The position numbers and the translations under genes were made by a program. DNA of 64,000 nucleotides from Azospirillum canadense (GTDB lineage Bacteria > Pseudomonadota > Alphaproteobacteria > Azospirillales > Azospirillaceae), in assembly GCF_025961225.1 (NCBI RefSeq), contig NZ_JAOQNG010000003.1, positions 620,001 to 684,000 of the forward strand, written 5' to 3'. Shown here in pieces: positions 9,147 to 17,030 of the stretch. Each line of letters starts with the position of its first letter. Positions within the stretch are counted from its first letter, which is position 1. The notes below the pieces were generated by a model, which worked only from the letters and a program-made list of their open reading frames with translations, made no database searches and was not told the DNA's origin.

Positions 9147-9440
9147 TCAGCCAAGTCGCGGTTGCCCCGTTTCGTGATGGGCTCCCTCGGTTTGCCGGAA
9201 GGCGAAGTGGAACGGCGCCCGCAGCGTCAGCGCCGTCTCGATCGCTGCGGCCGAGTAGCGGGGGTGTCCACCGCGCGTGGCGCGCGGGGCGGCGCGGCAA
9301 GCCTGGAGGGCGTCCTCGTTGAACCAGATGGTTAGGCTGCCCCGCTGGCGCAGGCTGGCCTCATAGGCCGCCCAATTCGTCATGCGGTACTTGGCGCGGG
9401 GGAGCTGGTGGCGGTGCGCAGCGTGGTGTTTGAACGGCAT
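9147..9440 (-). pseudogene. N-terminal fragment of an IS5 transposase
   Basis: The ATG at 9440 begins MPFKHHAAHRHQLPRAKYR and continues through NWAAYEASLRQRGSLTIW to HFAFRQTEG. This is the first ~90 residues of an IS5 transposase, then it is lost where it meets the PRiA4b-like pseudogene. It is a remnant of insertion or deletion, with no catalytic residues. Confidence 0.75.
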
Positions 9441-9778
9441 CGGGCGGTGGTGGCGACAAGCATCAACGGGGACATGGCTTCTACGCCGACCCGCAAGCCG
9501 TCGGAAACCCACCATCCGCGCACCACGCTGACAGCACCGACACGGTTGCACCATACACGCTGCCCGCCGGCCGAATGTCCCCGATAGATGGGTAACGGCG
9601 CCGGTGCTCCCGCCCGGACGAGTGACGCCCTTCACAAAAAAAGCCGCCAATTCGAATGATTATGGCGATGATGTTTCGCGTTATATGGCTGTAATCACAG
9701 ACTCCAAGGCCAATAACGCGTGTAATAGTCTCATCTTATGACAACACCGCTGCTGAAATCACAGAGGGGTTCTTGCAC
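9441..9778 (+). promoter_or_regulatory. AT-richer leader upstream of the enzyme cluster
   Basis: No gene is seen here. The last ~130 bases are clearly AT-richer than the surroundings (for example AATGATTATGGCG and GTGTAATAGTCTCATC). They end in an AGAGGGGT ribosome-binding site just before the ATG at 9779. This is the only space for a promoter of the downstream six-gene cluster. No confident -35/-10 pair was assigned. Confidence 0.4.
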
Positions 9779-11575
9779 ATGATCAACGATGCACTTGGTT
9801 CTTCGGCTCCGCTTGTCGATCCGTCGCCGGTGACTCCAGCCACCTCGACTGACCCGGTCTCTCCATTCACTTCGGTCAGTCAGGAGCCGGTGGCGACGGA
9901 CGGTCCGGACACCATCAACGGCACGGCCGGACCGGGCGAGATCGACGCGAAGGGCGGCAACGACTATGTCTCCGGCAGTGCGGGCGGCGACATCATCCAC
10001 GGGGGTGCCGGTGACGACGTGATCTCCGCCGAGCGGCTCTCTATCGGCGAGAGAACGACCACGAGCCGAACCGGTGGCGACGCGCCGAATGATTGTGAGC
10101 ACTCGGCGCTTCAGGCCCTACGGAGCTATCTCGGCCCCAAAGACATCGCCGGCGTGGAGGCCTGCCTGAACGCCATCCTCGCCCGGCTTCCATCCCCTGA
10201 GAATCTCTCCACGAACACGCTTCTCGTCGCATATGGCGGGGGCAAAGACAGCTCGTACATGTTGGCTTTCGTTCGCCTGGTCCAACTGCTTCTGCTGGAG
10301 CAGCGAGGCGACACGTTCAAACTGCGCATCTCGACCAATCGCCATGGCGGAATGCCTTCGGCTGTAATGAACAATATTCACACGGTCTACCTCCGCCTCG
10401 GGATCTATGGCGATCAGTATGTCGAACCCCTGCTCGTCGATGGCAATGAGGTTCATCCGTTCCAGGTAAACAGGAAGCTGCCGGCCGCGGTCGTCGAGCG
10501 CAACCGTCGTGACATACTTCTCAGCGGGCATCGTACCCAGGCGGACGCCCGCCCCACATTCTGCAATGCCTGCAACCTGAGCATGATGAATTCCTTCGGA
10601 CTGGCTTCCTGGTACCAGGGCGGAGTGGATCTCATCATCACCGGGGATTCGATTTTCGAGCAGCGTTCGTACGCGCTCTGGGTCAACCGTCTGGCCCAGC
10701 GCCTTGGTGTCGATCACACCGGTCCCAAGAGCAAACGCACGCCGGGATTTGCCGGTTTTCTCAAGACCTTGGACGGGATCTCGGAGCACTATTTCTCCGA
10801 AATTCATGGCCGAGATTCCCCGCAATTGGCGGATCGCCGGATCTACTTCAACGACAGGGAACGTGGTCCCGAGTTCTTTTCCATTTATCGCTTCACCGGC
10901 TACAGCGCCCGCGACCACTGGCCGCTTTTGACCGAGTTCCTGGGATTTCAGTTCGATGAACTGGCATTCAGCTTTTCCGAGTCCGATTGTGCCAACCCCG
11001 CGCTGATGGCCCATCTTCGGGGCTTGAAGACTCAGTATCTGTACGCCCGCACCTATGAGGAAGGGGTGCGCGAATACGCTGAATTCGCCCTCGAGCTCAT
11101 GCAGTCGAAGGACTTCCCGGAGATCCTGATTGACGAGATGAAACGGCGATACGCCTCGCCGCAAGCGATCCAATCGATGCGGCGGAAGATCTCCGAGTTC
11201 GCCTATGAATCATTCGGGCTCACCGAGAGCCAGATGATCGCCATGGTGTACTCTCCCTTCGTGTGCGCCGGAAAGAACCTGGAAAGATACATCTTCGAGC
11301 AGGCAGTGGTCCTGGTCCCATTCCTTGGCGAAGTCAGAGAGCTTTTGGCCGGGACCGCTCCGACGGCTGACACGACGGATTTGTGGATCGCGGATGTCCT
11401 CACCCGAAAAACGGGCTTGAGCCTGAAGGAGATGCGCGACTGCTACCGGTTCGACAGCCGGGATGGCTCTTCGCTGTTCAAGACGATCTTGGAGCGCGAT
11501 CCCCACAAGAAGCTCGTCCGGACTGTGCAGTCCCCCGGCGGGGCGCCGGTCGCCGAGTGGATCTCGGGGAGATAA
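9779..11575 (+). CDS. PP-loop ATPase (amidotransferase/ligase-like) with an RTX-like N-terminal leader
   Basis: 598 residues from the ATG at 9779; a TTG two codons earlier is less likely. Residues ~40-85 are RTX-like (DTINGTAGPGEIDAKGG, GGDIIHGGAGDDVIS). From ~115 onward it is a PP-loop adenylating enzyme: the P-loop is YGGGKDSS at ~152-159 and a CNAC cysteine pair is at ~262-265. PP-loop enzymes activate carboxyl, amide or RNA groups by adenylation, for amide transfer or thiolation. It resembles neither a complete asparagine synthetase nor a tRNA thiolase closely enough to name. The next gene starts 3 bases after the stop. A separate glutaminase two genes downstream could supply ammonia. The leader may be a fusion left by recombination with an RTX gene. 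Confidence 0.7.
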   Translation: MINDALGSSAPLVDPSPVTPATSTDPVSPFTSVSQEPVATDGPDTINGTAGPGEIDAKGGNDYVSGSAGGDIIHGGAGDDVISAERLSIGERTTTSRTGGDAPNDCEHSALQALRSYLGPKDIAGVEACLNAILARLPSPENLSTNTLLVAYGGGKDSSYMLAFVRLVQLLLLEQRGDTFKLRISTNRHGGMPSAVMNNIHTVYLRLGIYGDQYVEPLLVDGNEVHPFQVNRKLPAAVVERNRRDILLSGHRTQADARPTFCNACNLSMMNSFGLASWYQGGVDLIITGDSIFEQRSYALWVNRLAQRLGVDHTGPKSKRTPGFAGFLKTLDGISEHYFSEIHGRDSPQLADRRIYFNDRERGPEFFSIYRFTGYSARDHWPLLTEFLGFQFDELAFSFSESDCANPALMAHLRGLKTQYLYARTYEEGVREYAEFALELMQSKDFPEILIDEMKRRYASPQAIQSMRRKISEFAYESFGLTESQMIAMVYSPFVCAGKNLERYIFEQAVVLVPFLGEVRELLAGTAPTADTTDLWIADVLTRKTGLSLKEMRDCYRFDSRDGSSLFKTILERDPHKKLVRTVQSPGGAPVAEWISGR

Positions 11576-11578
11576 GCA

Positions 11579-12808
11579 ATGCGAAGCTATTTCGTGCAAA
11601 TCGGAGCCACGCGCGACGGCCTGGATCCCTACCTGCGGTCAGCGCGCAACCGCGGCCACACCACCGTACTGATCGAGATTTCGGAATATCTGGAACTCCG
11701 GTATGAGCTGAAGCGGGAAAATTTCGACCTCGAACTCGCCGTAGAGGAGCCTTCCGATCCGGCAGCCGTCTTCGGGGTGATCTCCCGGCTGCCCGGAAGA
11801 ATAGCGGGAGTGGCAGCCGGTTTCGAAAGATATGTCGCTTCGGCGGCGGCTCTTCAGGCCCGGTACAGGCTGGGCCCCCCATTTACTCCTCCCGACAAGG
11901 CAGGCCAGAGATGGCTGCTGGAGCGGGCGGCTGTCCCCGTCCATCAGCCGAAGTTCCACTCGGCCGGGGACGGAACTGGGCTCGGCTTCCCGGTCGTGGT
12001 CAAACCGAGCAACGGCGGTGGCGGGCTGGGGGTATACTTGGCCAAGACGCCGGAGGCCTACGCGCAGGCCTTGGCGCTGATCCGGGCAGCCCGTAACTAT
12101 GATGGAGCGGATTTCTCCGATGTGCTCGTCGAAGAATATTTGGAAGGAGACGAGTGTTCAGTTCAGGGGCTGGTCCGGGAAGACGGAAGCGTCAGTATCA
12201 TTACCGTGTGCCGAAAACTGATCTCGACCGCTGCCGTCGGCGGATCGCCTGATCTTCTTGGATTCCGTGAGACCGCACACATCACCGCTCCGGAACTCGG
12301 CGTGCGCCCCGACGTGCGGACGTTCGTCGAGGATTGCGTGAGCGCCGTGGGCTATCCCCTGGGACCCTTCCACATTGATTTCAAGATTGCAGCGCATCGG
12401 ATCTCGTTCATCGAGATGGGATTTCGCCTCTCAGGAGGAGGCATCGTCGAACTCGTCAGCATGGCTTCGGGGCGTGACTGGGCGGATGAGGCCTTCTGCC
12501 TCCTGACGAGACTCCCACAGCTCAAGCCGGAGAACCCAGCTTGTCCCGGCGTGCGGCACATCGGCCAGATCGGCCTAGTGAGCGAGGCGGAACTGGCGCG
12601 CGCGCGTCAGCTTCCCAACGATCCTTGGGTGCATATCCAGCAAGTCCCGTCGGCCGACCCGGGCATTCAGTGGTCCGAGCGCCTCAAATCCGACCTCCAG
12701 AGACATGCCGGGCTGATCGCAAGAGTGCGTGTTCCCGGCGCCTCGCACGCGGAAGTTCAGGCACGGCTCCTGAGCTGCGCGCGGGAAAGGCTCTCCTCCC
12801 ATGTGTAG
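11579..12808 (+). CDS. ATP-grasp ligase (first of two)
   Basis: 409 residues. The ATP-grasp fold shows in the lysine strand FPVVVKPSNGGGGLGVYLAK (about 136-155), the VLVEEYLEGDECSVQGLV strand, and the metal-binding FIEMGFRLSGGG near 282-293. These enzymes form acyl-phosphates and couple a carboxylate to an amine, as in carnosine synthase-like or dipeptide ligases. The start has a GGGGAG ribosome site. The stop overlaps the next gene by 8 bases, implying coupled translation. The substrate cannot be deduced. Confidence 0.85.
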   Translation: MRSYFVQIGATRDGLDPYLRSARNRGHTTVLIEISEYLELRYELKRENFDLELAVEEPSDPAAVFGVISRLPGRIAGVAAGFERYVASAAALQARYRLGPPFTPPDKAGQRWLLERAAVPVHQPKFHSAGDGTGLGFPVVVKPSNGGGGLGVYLAKTPEAYAQALALIRAARNYDGADFSDVLVEEYLEGDECSVQGLVREDGSVSIITVCRKLISTAAVGGSPDLLGFRETAHITAPELGVRPDVRTFVEDCVSAVGYPLGPFHIDFKIAAHRISFIEMGFRLSGGGIVELVSMASGRDWADEAFCLLTRLPQLKPENPACPGVRHIGQIGLVSEAELARARQLPNDPWVHIQQVPSADPGIQWSERLKSDLQRHAGLIARVRVPGASHAEVQARLLSCARERLSSHV

Positions 12809-13514
12809 GCTGCTGCTGGCCCAGGGCGATTTCACGGCCTCCGCGGTGTTCCATGCCGCAGCCTTGATGGCCGGTGGAGGGGGTGCGAAGCATGACGGCC
12901 CGATTCGGGTCCACCCGGATGGCTGGGGCATGGCGGCGTATGATCGCGGACGCGCAGGCTGGTCCATCCACCGCAGCACGCACCCGATCTTCGACACGGA
13001 CCTGTCGCGGATGCCGGCGGTCGGGAAACCCGAACTCCTGCTTGTACACAGCCGGCACGCAACCCGACTGGCCACAAAGGGCCTGGAGTTCACCCATCCC
13101 GTCGAGGAGGTTCACCAGGATCGGCACTGGCACCTGATGCACAACGGTTACCTGCCCACGACAGCGTTCGCCCTGGGCCGGGATCAATCCCGCTTCGATT
13201 CACGCGAGTACCTGGAGCTCCTGCTCCGCTGCACCGAGGGTTCCCGGCTCGATCCTGAAACCGTGCTGGCATCGCTCGGCTCGCTCGAGCCGCCGGGCAG
13301 CTCGGCCAATGCGTTCCTGTTCAATGACGAACATCTCTATGTGATCCACTGGAGCTTTCGTTCCCATCGGTATCCGCATTACGTAACGCTCTGGTCAGCC
13401 GGGCACAAGGGCGCAAGCTTCATCTCTTCCGAGATCCTGGAGACGCTCGCGCCGCGCGCAAGCTGGAAGCAGCTTGCCCAGAGCCTTCTGATCGAAATTC
13501 CCCTGAAAACGTGA
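12801..13514 (+). CDS. Class II glutamine amidotransferase / EgtC-like amidohydrolase
   Basis: 237 residues. It begins Met-Cys-Arg-Leu-Leu, so after Met removal Cys becomes the N-terminal nucleophile. Other family marks are HPDGWGMAAYDRG, LLVHSRHAT and WHLMHNGYL. Class II glutaminases release ammonia from glutamine; EgtC-type members instead cleave a gamma-glutamyl amide. There is no synthase domain in the same chain. The gene overlaps the ATP-grasp gene. Two roles fit: ammonia donor to the PP-loop enzyme two genes upstream, or remover of a gamma-glutamyl group added by an ATP-grasp ligase. Confidence 0.85.
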   Translation: MCRLLLAQGDFTASAVFHAAALMAGGGGAKHDGPIRVHPDGWGMAAYDRGRAGWSIHRSTHPIFDTDLSRMPAVGKPELLLVHSRHATRLATKGLEFTHPVEEVHQDRHWHLMHNGYLPTTAFALGRDQSRFDSREYLELLLRCTEGSRLDPETVLASLGSLEPPGSSANAFLFNDEHLYVIHWSFRSHRYPHYVTLWSAGHKGASFISSEILETLAPRASWKQLAQSLLIEIPLKT

Positions 13515-13524
13515 GGAAAAATCC

Positions 13525-14328
13525 ATGTTTAGCCCCGCTTGGAGCTGTCTGTCCTTGTCTGCCGAAAACCCGGAAGCAAACCGAAAGGCGCTGCAGGACC
13601 TCATCGAGTCCCGGACCGCCATCCTGAAGCTGGAGGGTTTCTTTTCGCCCAATCGGCTCAAGAGCCTTCACGAGCGCATCGGCGCAAAAAAGAGCCTGGC
13701 CCAGGTCACCGGCTATGTGAACGGAAGCCTGACGACTTTCGGCCCGTACTTGGCCAAGCATCTCGCCGACCTCTCCCGCTATTTCGAGCAGGCTGGCGAG
13801 ATTTATCGGATCTTTGGCGAGGATTTCGAGCTGGACCGCGAGGTCCGCTCCAAGATCGGCCACCATTTCGGGCTTGAGAAGATCGAGCCCGCATTCGACA
13901 TCCAGCACGGTCCCTACGCTCCCTGCACCATCCGGATCCACGGCAACCGGGTCGCCAATCCGCTTCACAACGACAACATCAAGCGGGATGGCGCGAACAG
14001 CGGGCTGACCGTGGCCGGCCTGACGCACCAGCTGAGCTGCGTGGTCTGCATCCAGGAATGCACTTCGGGAGGCGAGCTCAAGCACTACCAGAAGCAATGG
14101 GAGCCCGCCGACGAGCGCTACAAGATCCCGGCCGGGCTCGGCTACGAACCCCAGGTCGTCGACGGATACCCAAGCATCACCTTCCGCCCTCGCGAGGGTG
14201 ATGTCTATCTCATCAACCCGATGAATTATCACGAAATCCTGCCGACCTACGGGAAGGATCGGATCACCATGGGATTCTTCTTCGGATTTACCGATCCCGA
14301 ACTCAGGCAGGCCATTGCCTGGAGTTGA
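13525..14328 (+). CDS. 2-oxoglutarate/Fe(II)-dependent oxygenase-like protein
   Basis: 267 residues. An iron-binding facial triad can be proposed: H148-x-D150 in NPLHNDN, and H236 in NPMNYHEIL. R246 in GKDRITMGFFFGF would bind 2-oxoglutarate. It also has a cysteine-rich centre (LSCVVCIQECTSGGEL). Such enzymes hydroxylate, desaturate or halogenate small molecules or peptides. It starts 10 bases after the glutaminase stop, with a GAGGAAA ribosome site. It is in the middle of the enzyme cluster, so a tailoring step is likely. Confidence 0.75.
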   Translation: MFSPAWSCLSLSAENPEANRKALQDLIESRTAILKLEGFFSPNRLKSLHERIGAKKSLAQVTGYVNGSLTTFGPYLAKHLADLSRYFEQAGEIYRIFGEDFELDREVRSKIGHHFGLEKIEPAFDIQHGPYAPCTIRIHGNRVANPLHNDNIKRDGANSGLTVAGLTHQLSCVVCIQECTSGGELKHYQKQWEPADERYKIPAGLGYEPQVVDGYPSITFRPREGDVYLINPMNYHEILPTYGKDRITMGFFFGFTDPELRQAIAWS

Positions 14329-14502
14329 CAGGCGAAACGCTCAGTTCCAAGCAAGCCATACGGCCGGCGGATGAACATTTCCAGTGCCCGCCGACCGTCG
14401 AACCCGACAGATCAATGCCTTCGGCGGTGATCGAAAGGGTGATACGGACGAAGCCTTCAGGCGCCGTTTGTATCAAGTTCTTCATACTGAAGGAGCCATA
14501 GC
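14329..14502 (+). other. Gap inside the enzyme cluster
   Basis: 174 bases between the oxygenase and the second ATP-grasp gene, the largest gap in the cluster. It holds a possible 19-codon frame at 14371-14430 (MNISSARRPSN...) without a good ribosome site, so I do not call a gene. It ends in a GAAGGAG ribosome site for 14503. A short leader or internal promoter is possible. Confidence 0.35.
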
Positions 14503-15747
14503 ATGCGTCCACGTTGCGCTATTGTCGATGCCTACTCCGCCGCCCGGTTCTTGCCGCGGGAGTTCCAAGCGCTCGGCTATGACTGCATTCACGTCCAGAG
14601 CACTCCTGAAATTTTGCCGGTCTTCCGCACGAGCTTTCAGCCCGACGATTTCATGGCCAATGTGATCCATCGCGGGGACCTTGGCGCCACGATCCGGGAA
14701 CTTGCCGCCCTCGCGCCGGAACTGGTCATTGCGGGGATCGAATGCGGGGTCGAACTCGCCGATCAGCTCAGCGTGCGGATCGGCAGGGTTACGAATGGTC
14801 TCGACCGTTCGGAGGCTCGAAGAAACAAATATCTCATGGCGGAAACACTTCGGGAAAAGGGGATCCGCGCGGTCAAGCAGGCCCGTGTCGGCGACTTGGC
14901 CTCGCTCGTCGGCTGGACCGAGGAGCATGGCGACTGGCCAGTCGTGGTGAAGCCGATCAACAGCGCCGGCTCCGACGGGGTATCGATCTGCCATTCCACG
15001 GCCGACGTGATACGCGCGTACCACGCCATCGCGGGAATGACCAATATCATGGGAAAACCTAACCATGATGTCCTAGTCCAGGAATTTCTGAAAGGCGACG
15101 AATACATCATCAATTCTGTCAGCTGCGCCGGCGAGGTGTACTTCACTGATCTTTGGAAAAGCTGGAAGATTGCGATCGACGGAGGCAGGAAAATGATTTA
15201 CGACACGGAACAGCTTCTGCCCTTCGACGGTGTCGTACAGGAAAGCCTGCGGGGATACGTCGCCCAAGTCCTGCAGGCGCTCGAGATCTGGCACGGGCCG
15301 GCGCATACCGAAGTCATGCTGACCTCGCAAGGGCCGGTGCTGATCGAAGTGGGTGCGCGCGTTTCCGGAGGAATGCATCCCCAGGCGCACCTGCAAGCTG
15401 TGGGGCACACGCAGTTCCAGCTCACGGCCCTGGCCTATGCGAACCACGAAGCCTTCTTCAAAAAAGCCCGTGTGCCGTACCAGGTCCGCTGTCCTATTGT
15501 CTGCGTCGCCCTGATCTCCAGCCAGGAGGGCGTTGTGGCGGAGATCCCGATTGCCGAGGAACTCAAGAGACTTCCCTCCTACATCGCCGCGCAGTTGCGC
15601 GTGAAACCGAATGGCCCCATCCGGAAGACGGGGGATCTCAACTCCTCTCCTGGTGATGTGTTCCTGGGGCATCCGGATCCCGAAATTCTCCGCGCGGACT
15701 ATTTGCACCTCCGCGAGAGGGAAAAAACCGGGTTTCTGGTTCAATAA
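14503..15747 (+). CDS. ATP-grasp ligase (second of two)
   Basis: 414 residues. The N-terminal pre-ATP-grasp region contains RCAIVDAYSAARFL. The ATP-binding lysine is K150 in WPVVVKPINSAGSDGV, followed by VLVQEFLKGDEYIINSVS and the metal-binding LIEVGARVSGGMH (E282, R286). This arrangement is common in L-amino acid ligases that make dipeptides and in similar enzymes of peptide antibiotic clusters. It differs clearly from the first ATP-grasp protein, suggesting two different couplings. Start has GAAGGAG upstream. Confidence 0.87.
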   Translation: MRPRCAIVDAYSAARFLPREFQALGYDCIHVQSTPEILPVFRTSFQPDDFMANVIHRGDLGATIRELAALAPELVIAGIECGVELADQLSVRIGRVTNGLDRSEARRNKYLMAETLREKGIRAVKQARVGDLASLVGWTEEHGDWPVVVKPINSAGSDGVSICHSTADVIRAYHAIAGMTNIMGKPNHDVLVQEFLKGDEYIINSVSCAGEVYFTDLWKSWKIAIDGGRKMIYDTEQLLPFDGVVQESLRGYVAQVLQALEIWHGPAHTEVMLTSQGPVLIEVGARVSGGMHPQAHLQAVGHTQFQLTALAYANHEAFFKKARVPYQVRCPIVCVALISSQEGVVAEIPIAEELKRLPSYIAAQLRVKPNGPIRKTGDLNSSPGDVFLGHPDPEILRADYLHLREREKTGFLVQ

Positions 15748-15797
15748 CTCGCGATATTTTCGGTCAACTTCATCGCCACTCAGTATTGGAAATCATC

Positions 15798-16811
15798 ATG
15801 GCTTCAGAAAACGGTATTCCCACGGACGGGACAATGGCACTACCCGGAAAACGCCAACACTCCGGAGGTTTCATAAGAGCATTGCTCACTTCCAGGATCG
15901 GCAAGACAAGCAAGTGGGTGGGTCCCACTTTTGTCCTGATCTTCCTCTTGCTCTCCGTTAGCACGGATGTGGGGCTTGGCCATCTACTACAGGACTACGA
16001 TCCTGTCGCCACGCTGGTGCTCTGCTTCGGCATGGTGATCGGCTTCTTTTTGATGGTGAACTCCACCGGCCTGAAAGCCATTTTCAACAAGGGCAGGCGG
16101 GACTGGCAAGACATCCTGCTGCTGAACCTCTCGACGGCCGGAAGCTGGGCCGGGCTTTTTTTCGCGCTCCGGTATTTCGAGCCCGCGATGGCGATCTCCT
16201 TCATCCACTTGATCGGCCCGGTGGTGACTCTTGCGCTGGAGCCCTGGTTCGGGAATCACAAAAAGCCGTCCGGGCTGGAACTGGTGTCCGCTTTCGGAAT
16301 CGTGGCCGGGATGGTTTTCCTTGGAATCATCACATCCCACGGCAAAAGCGGAGTCGGCGCGATCTCGAATGCCGGATTTCTGGTGGGCACACTGATGTCC
16401 CTGCTCGCCGGGATCTCGGTCGTCTGCAATACGCTCTTCTCGCGGCGCGTGGCCGGAAAGGGCTGGTCTACCAGCGAAGTCATGACGGTCCGCTTCTATG
16501 CGCTCGCGCTTTTCGCTCTCTGCGCCTGTTCGCCGAACGCCATCCAGCCTCTTCTGAACGCGAGCGCGCTATTGCCGATCGCCTTGATCGCATGTCTGGG
16601 CATCATTGTGCCCCTTTATACGCTTCAGCTCGGAATTGAGAGAACCGATCCGCTTGTCGTGGCGTTGCTCCTGACGAACTCGCCTTTGGCCACGATCCTT
16701 TTGCAGAACGTCGACCAGAGACTTAGCCCGGCGGTCTTCTCGGTTGTCGGAATTGGCGTCTGCGCCTGCTTCTCGACCCTCGGGGTCATTGCCCGGATCG
16801 GGAACAAGTAG
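15798..16811 (+). CDS. EamA/DMT-family membrane transporter
   Basis: About 337 residues from the ATG at 15798; an in-frame TTG at 15786 would add four. After a ~40-residue polar N-terminus there are about 9-10 hydrophobic segments (for example VGPTFVLIFLLLSVS, FLVGTLMSLLAGISVV, ALIACLGIIVPLY). The two-fold layout matches drug/metabolite transporters. As the last gene of the cluster it most likely exports the product or an intermediate. Substrate is unknown. Confidence 0.8.
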   Translation: MASENGIPTDGTMALPGKRQHSGGFIRALLTSRIGKTSKWVGPTFVLIFLLLSVSTDVGLGHLLQDYDPVATLVLCFGMVIGFFLMVNSTGLKAIFNKGRRDWQDILLLNLSTAGSWAGLFFALRYFEPAMAISFIHLIGPVVTLALEPWFGNHKKPSGLELVSAFGIVAGMVFLGIITSHGKSGVGAISNAGFLVGTLMSLLAGISVVCNTLFSRRVAGKGWSTSEVMTVRFYALALFALCACSPNAIQPLLNASALLPIALIACLGIIVPLYTLQLGIERTDPLVVALLLTNSPLATILLQNVDQRLSPAVFSVVGIGVCACFSTLGVIARIGNK

Positions 16812-16832
16812 CTTCGACTTTGGTGCACAATC

Positions 16833-16930
16833 GTGCAGCCAACCGCAATCTCGACCTTCTGGGCAGACAGGCCGCCGGGAACGGAGGTTGAGACCGATCA
16901 GGTGCTTGCAGCGCATCATCGCCCCCTCCC
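16833..16930 (-). pseudogene. IS5 transposase C-terminal scrap
   Basis: The minus strand reads AMMRCKHLIGLNLRSR..., clearly related to AMMRYKQLIGRSLRAR of the IS5 remnant at 54206-54706. A frame change follows. It is about 30 codons long and lies between the exporter gene and the next IS5, marking the right border of the enzyme cluster. Confidence 0.55.
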
Positions 16931-17030
16931 CCAAGGGATCGACGGGACGCTGTTGCATCGAGGCTATGGCGCTTCTGACGGCGTGGCCGGCGCTGTAGAT
17001 TACGCGATGCGGACGGAGTCCGGGCGAGTT

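Noticed and set aside
9779..16811. Ergothioneine biosynthesis cluster because of the EgtC-like glutaminase
   Set aside because: No EgtD methyltransferase or EgtB-type sulfoxide synthase is present; the oxygenase is of the 2OG type and there are two ATP-grasp ligases.
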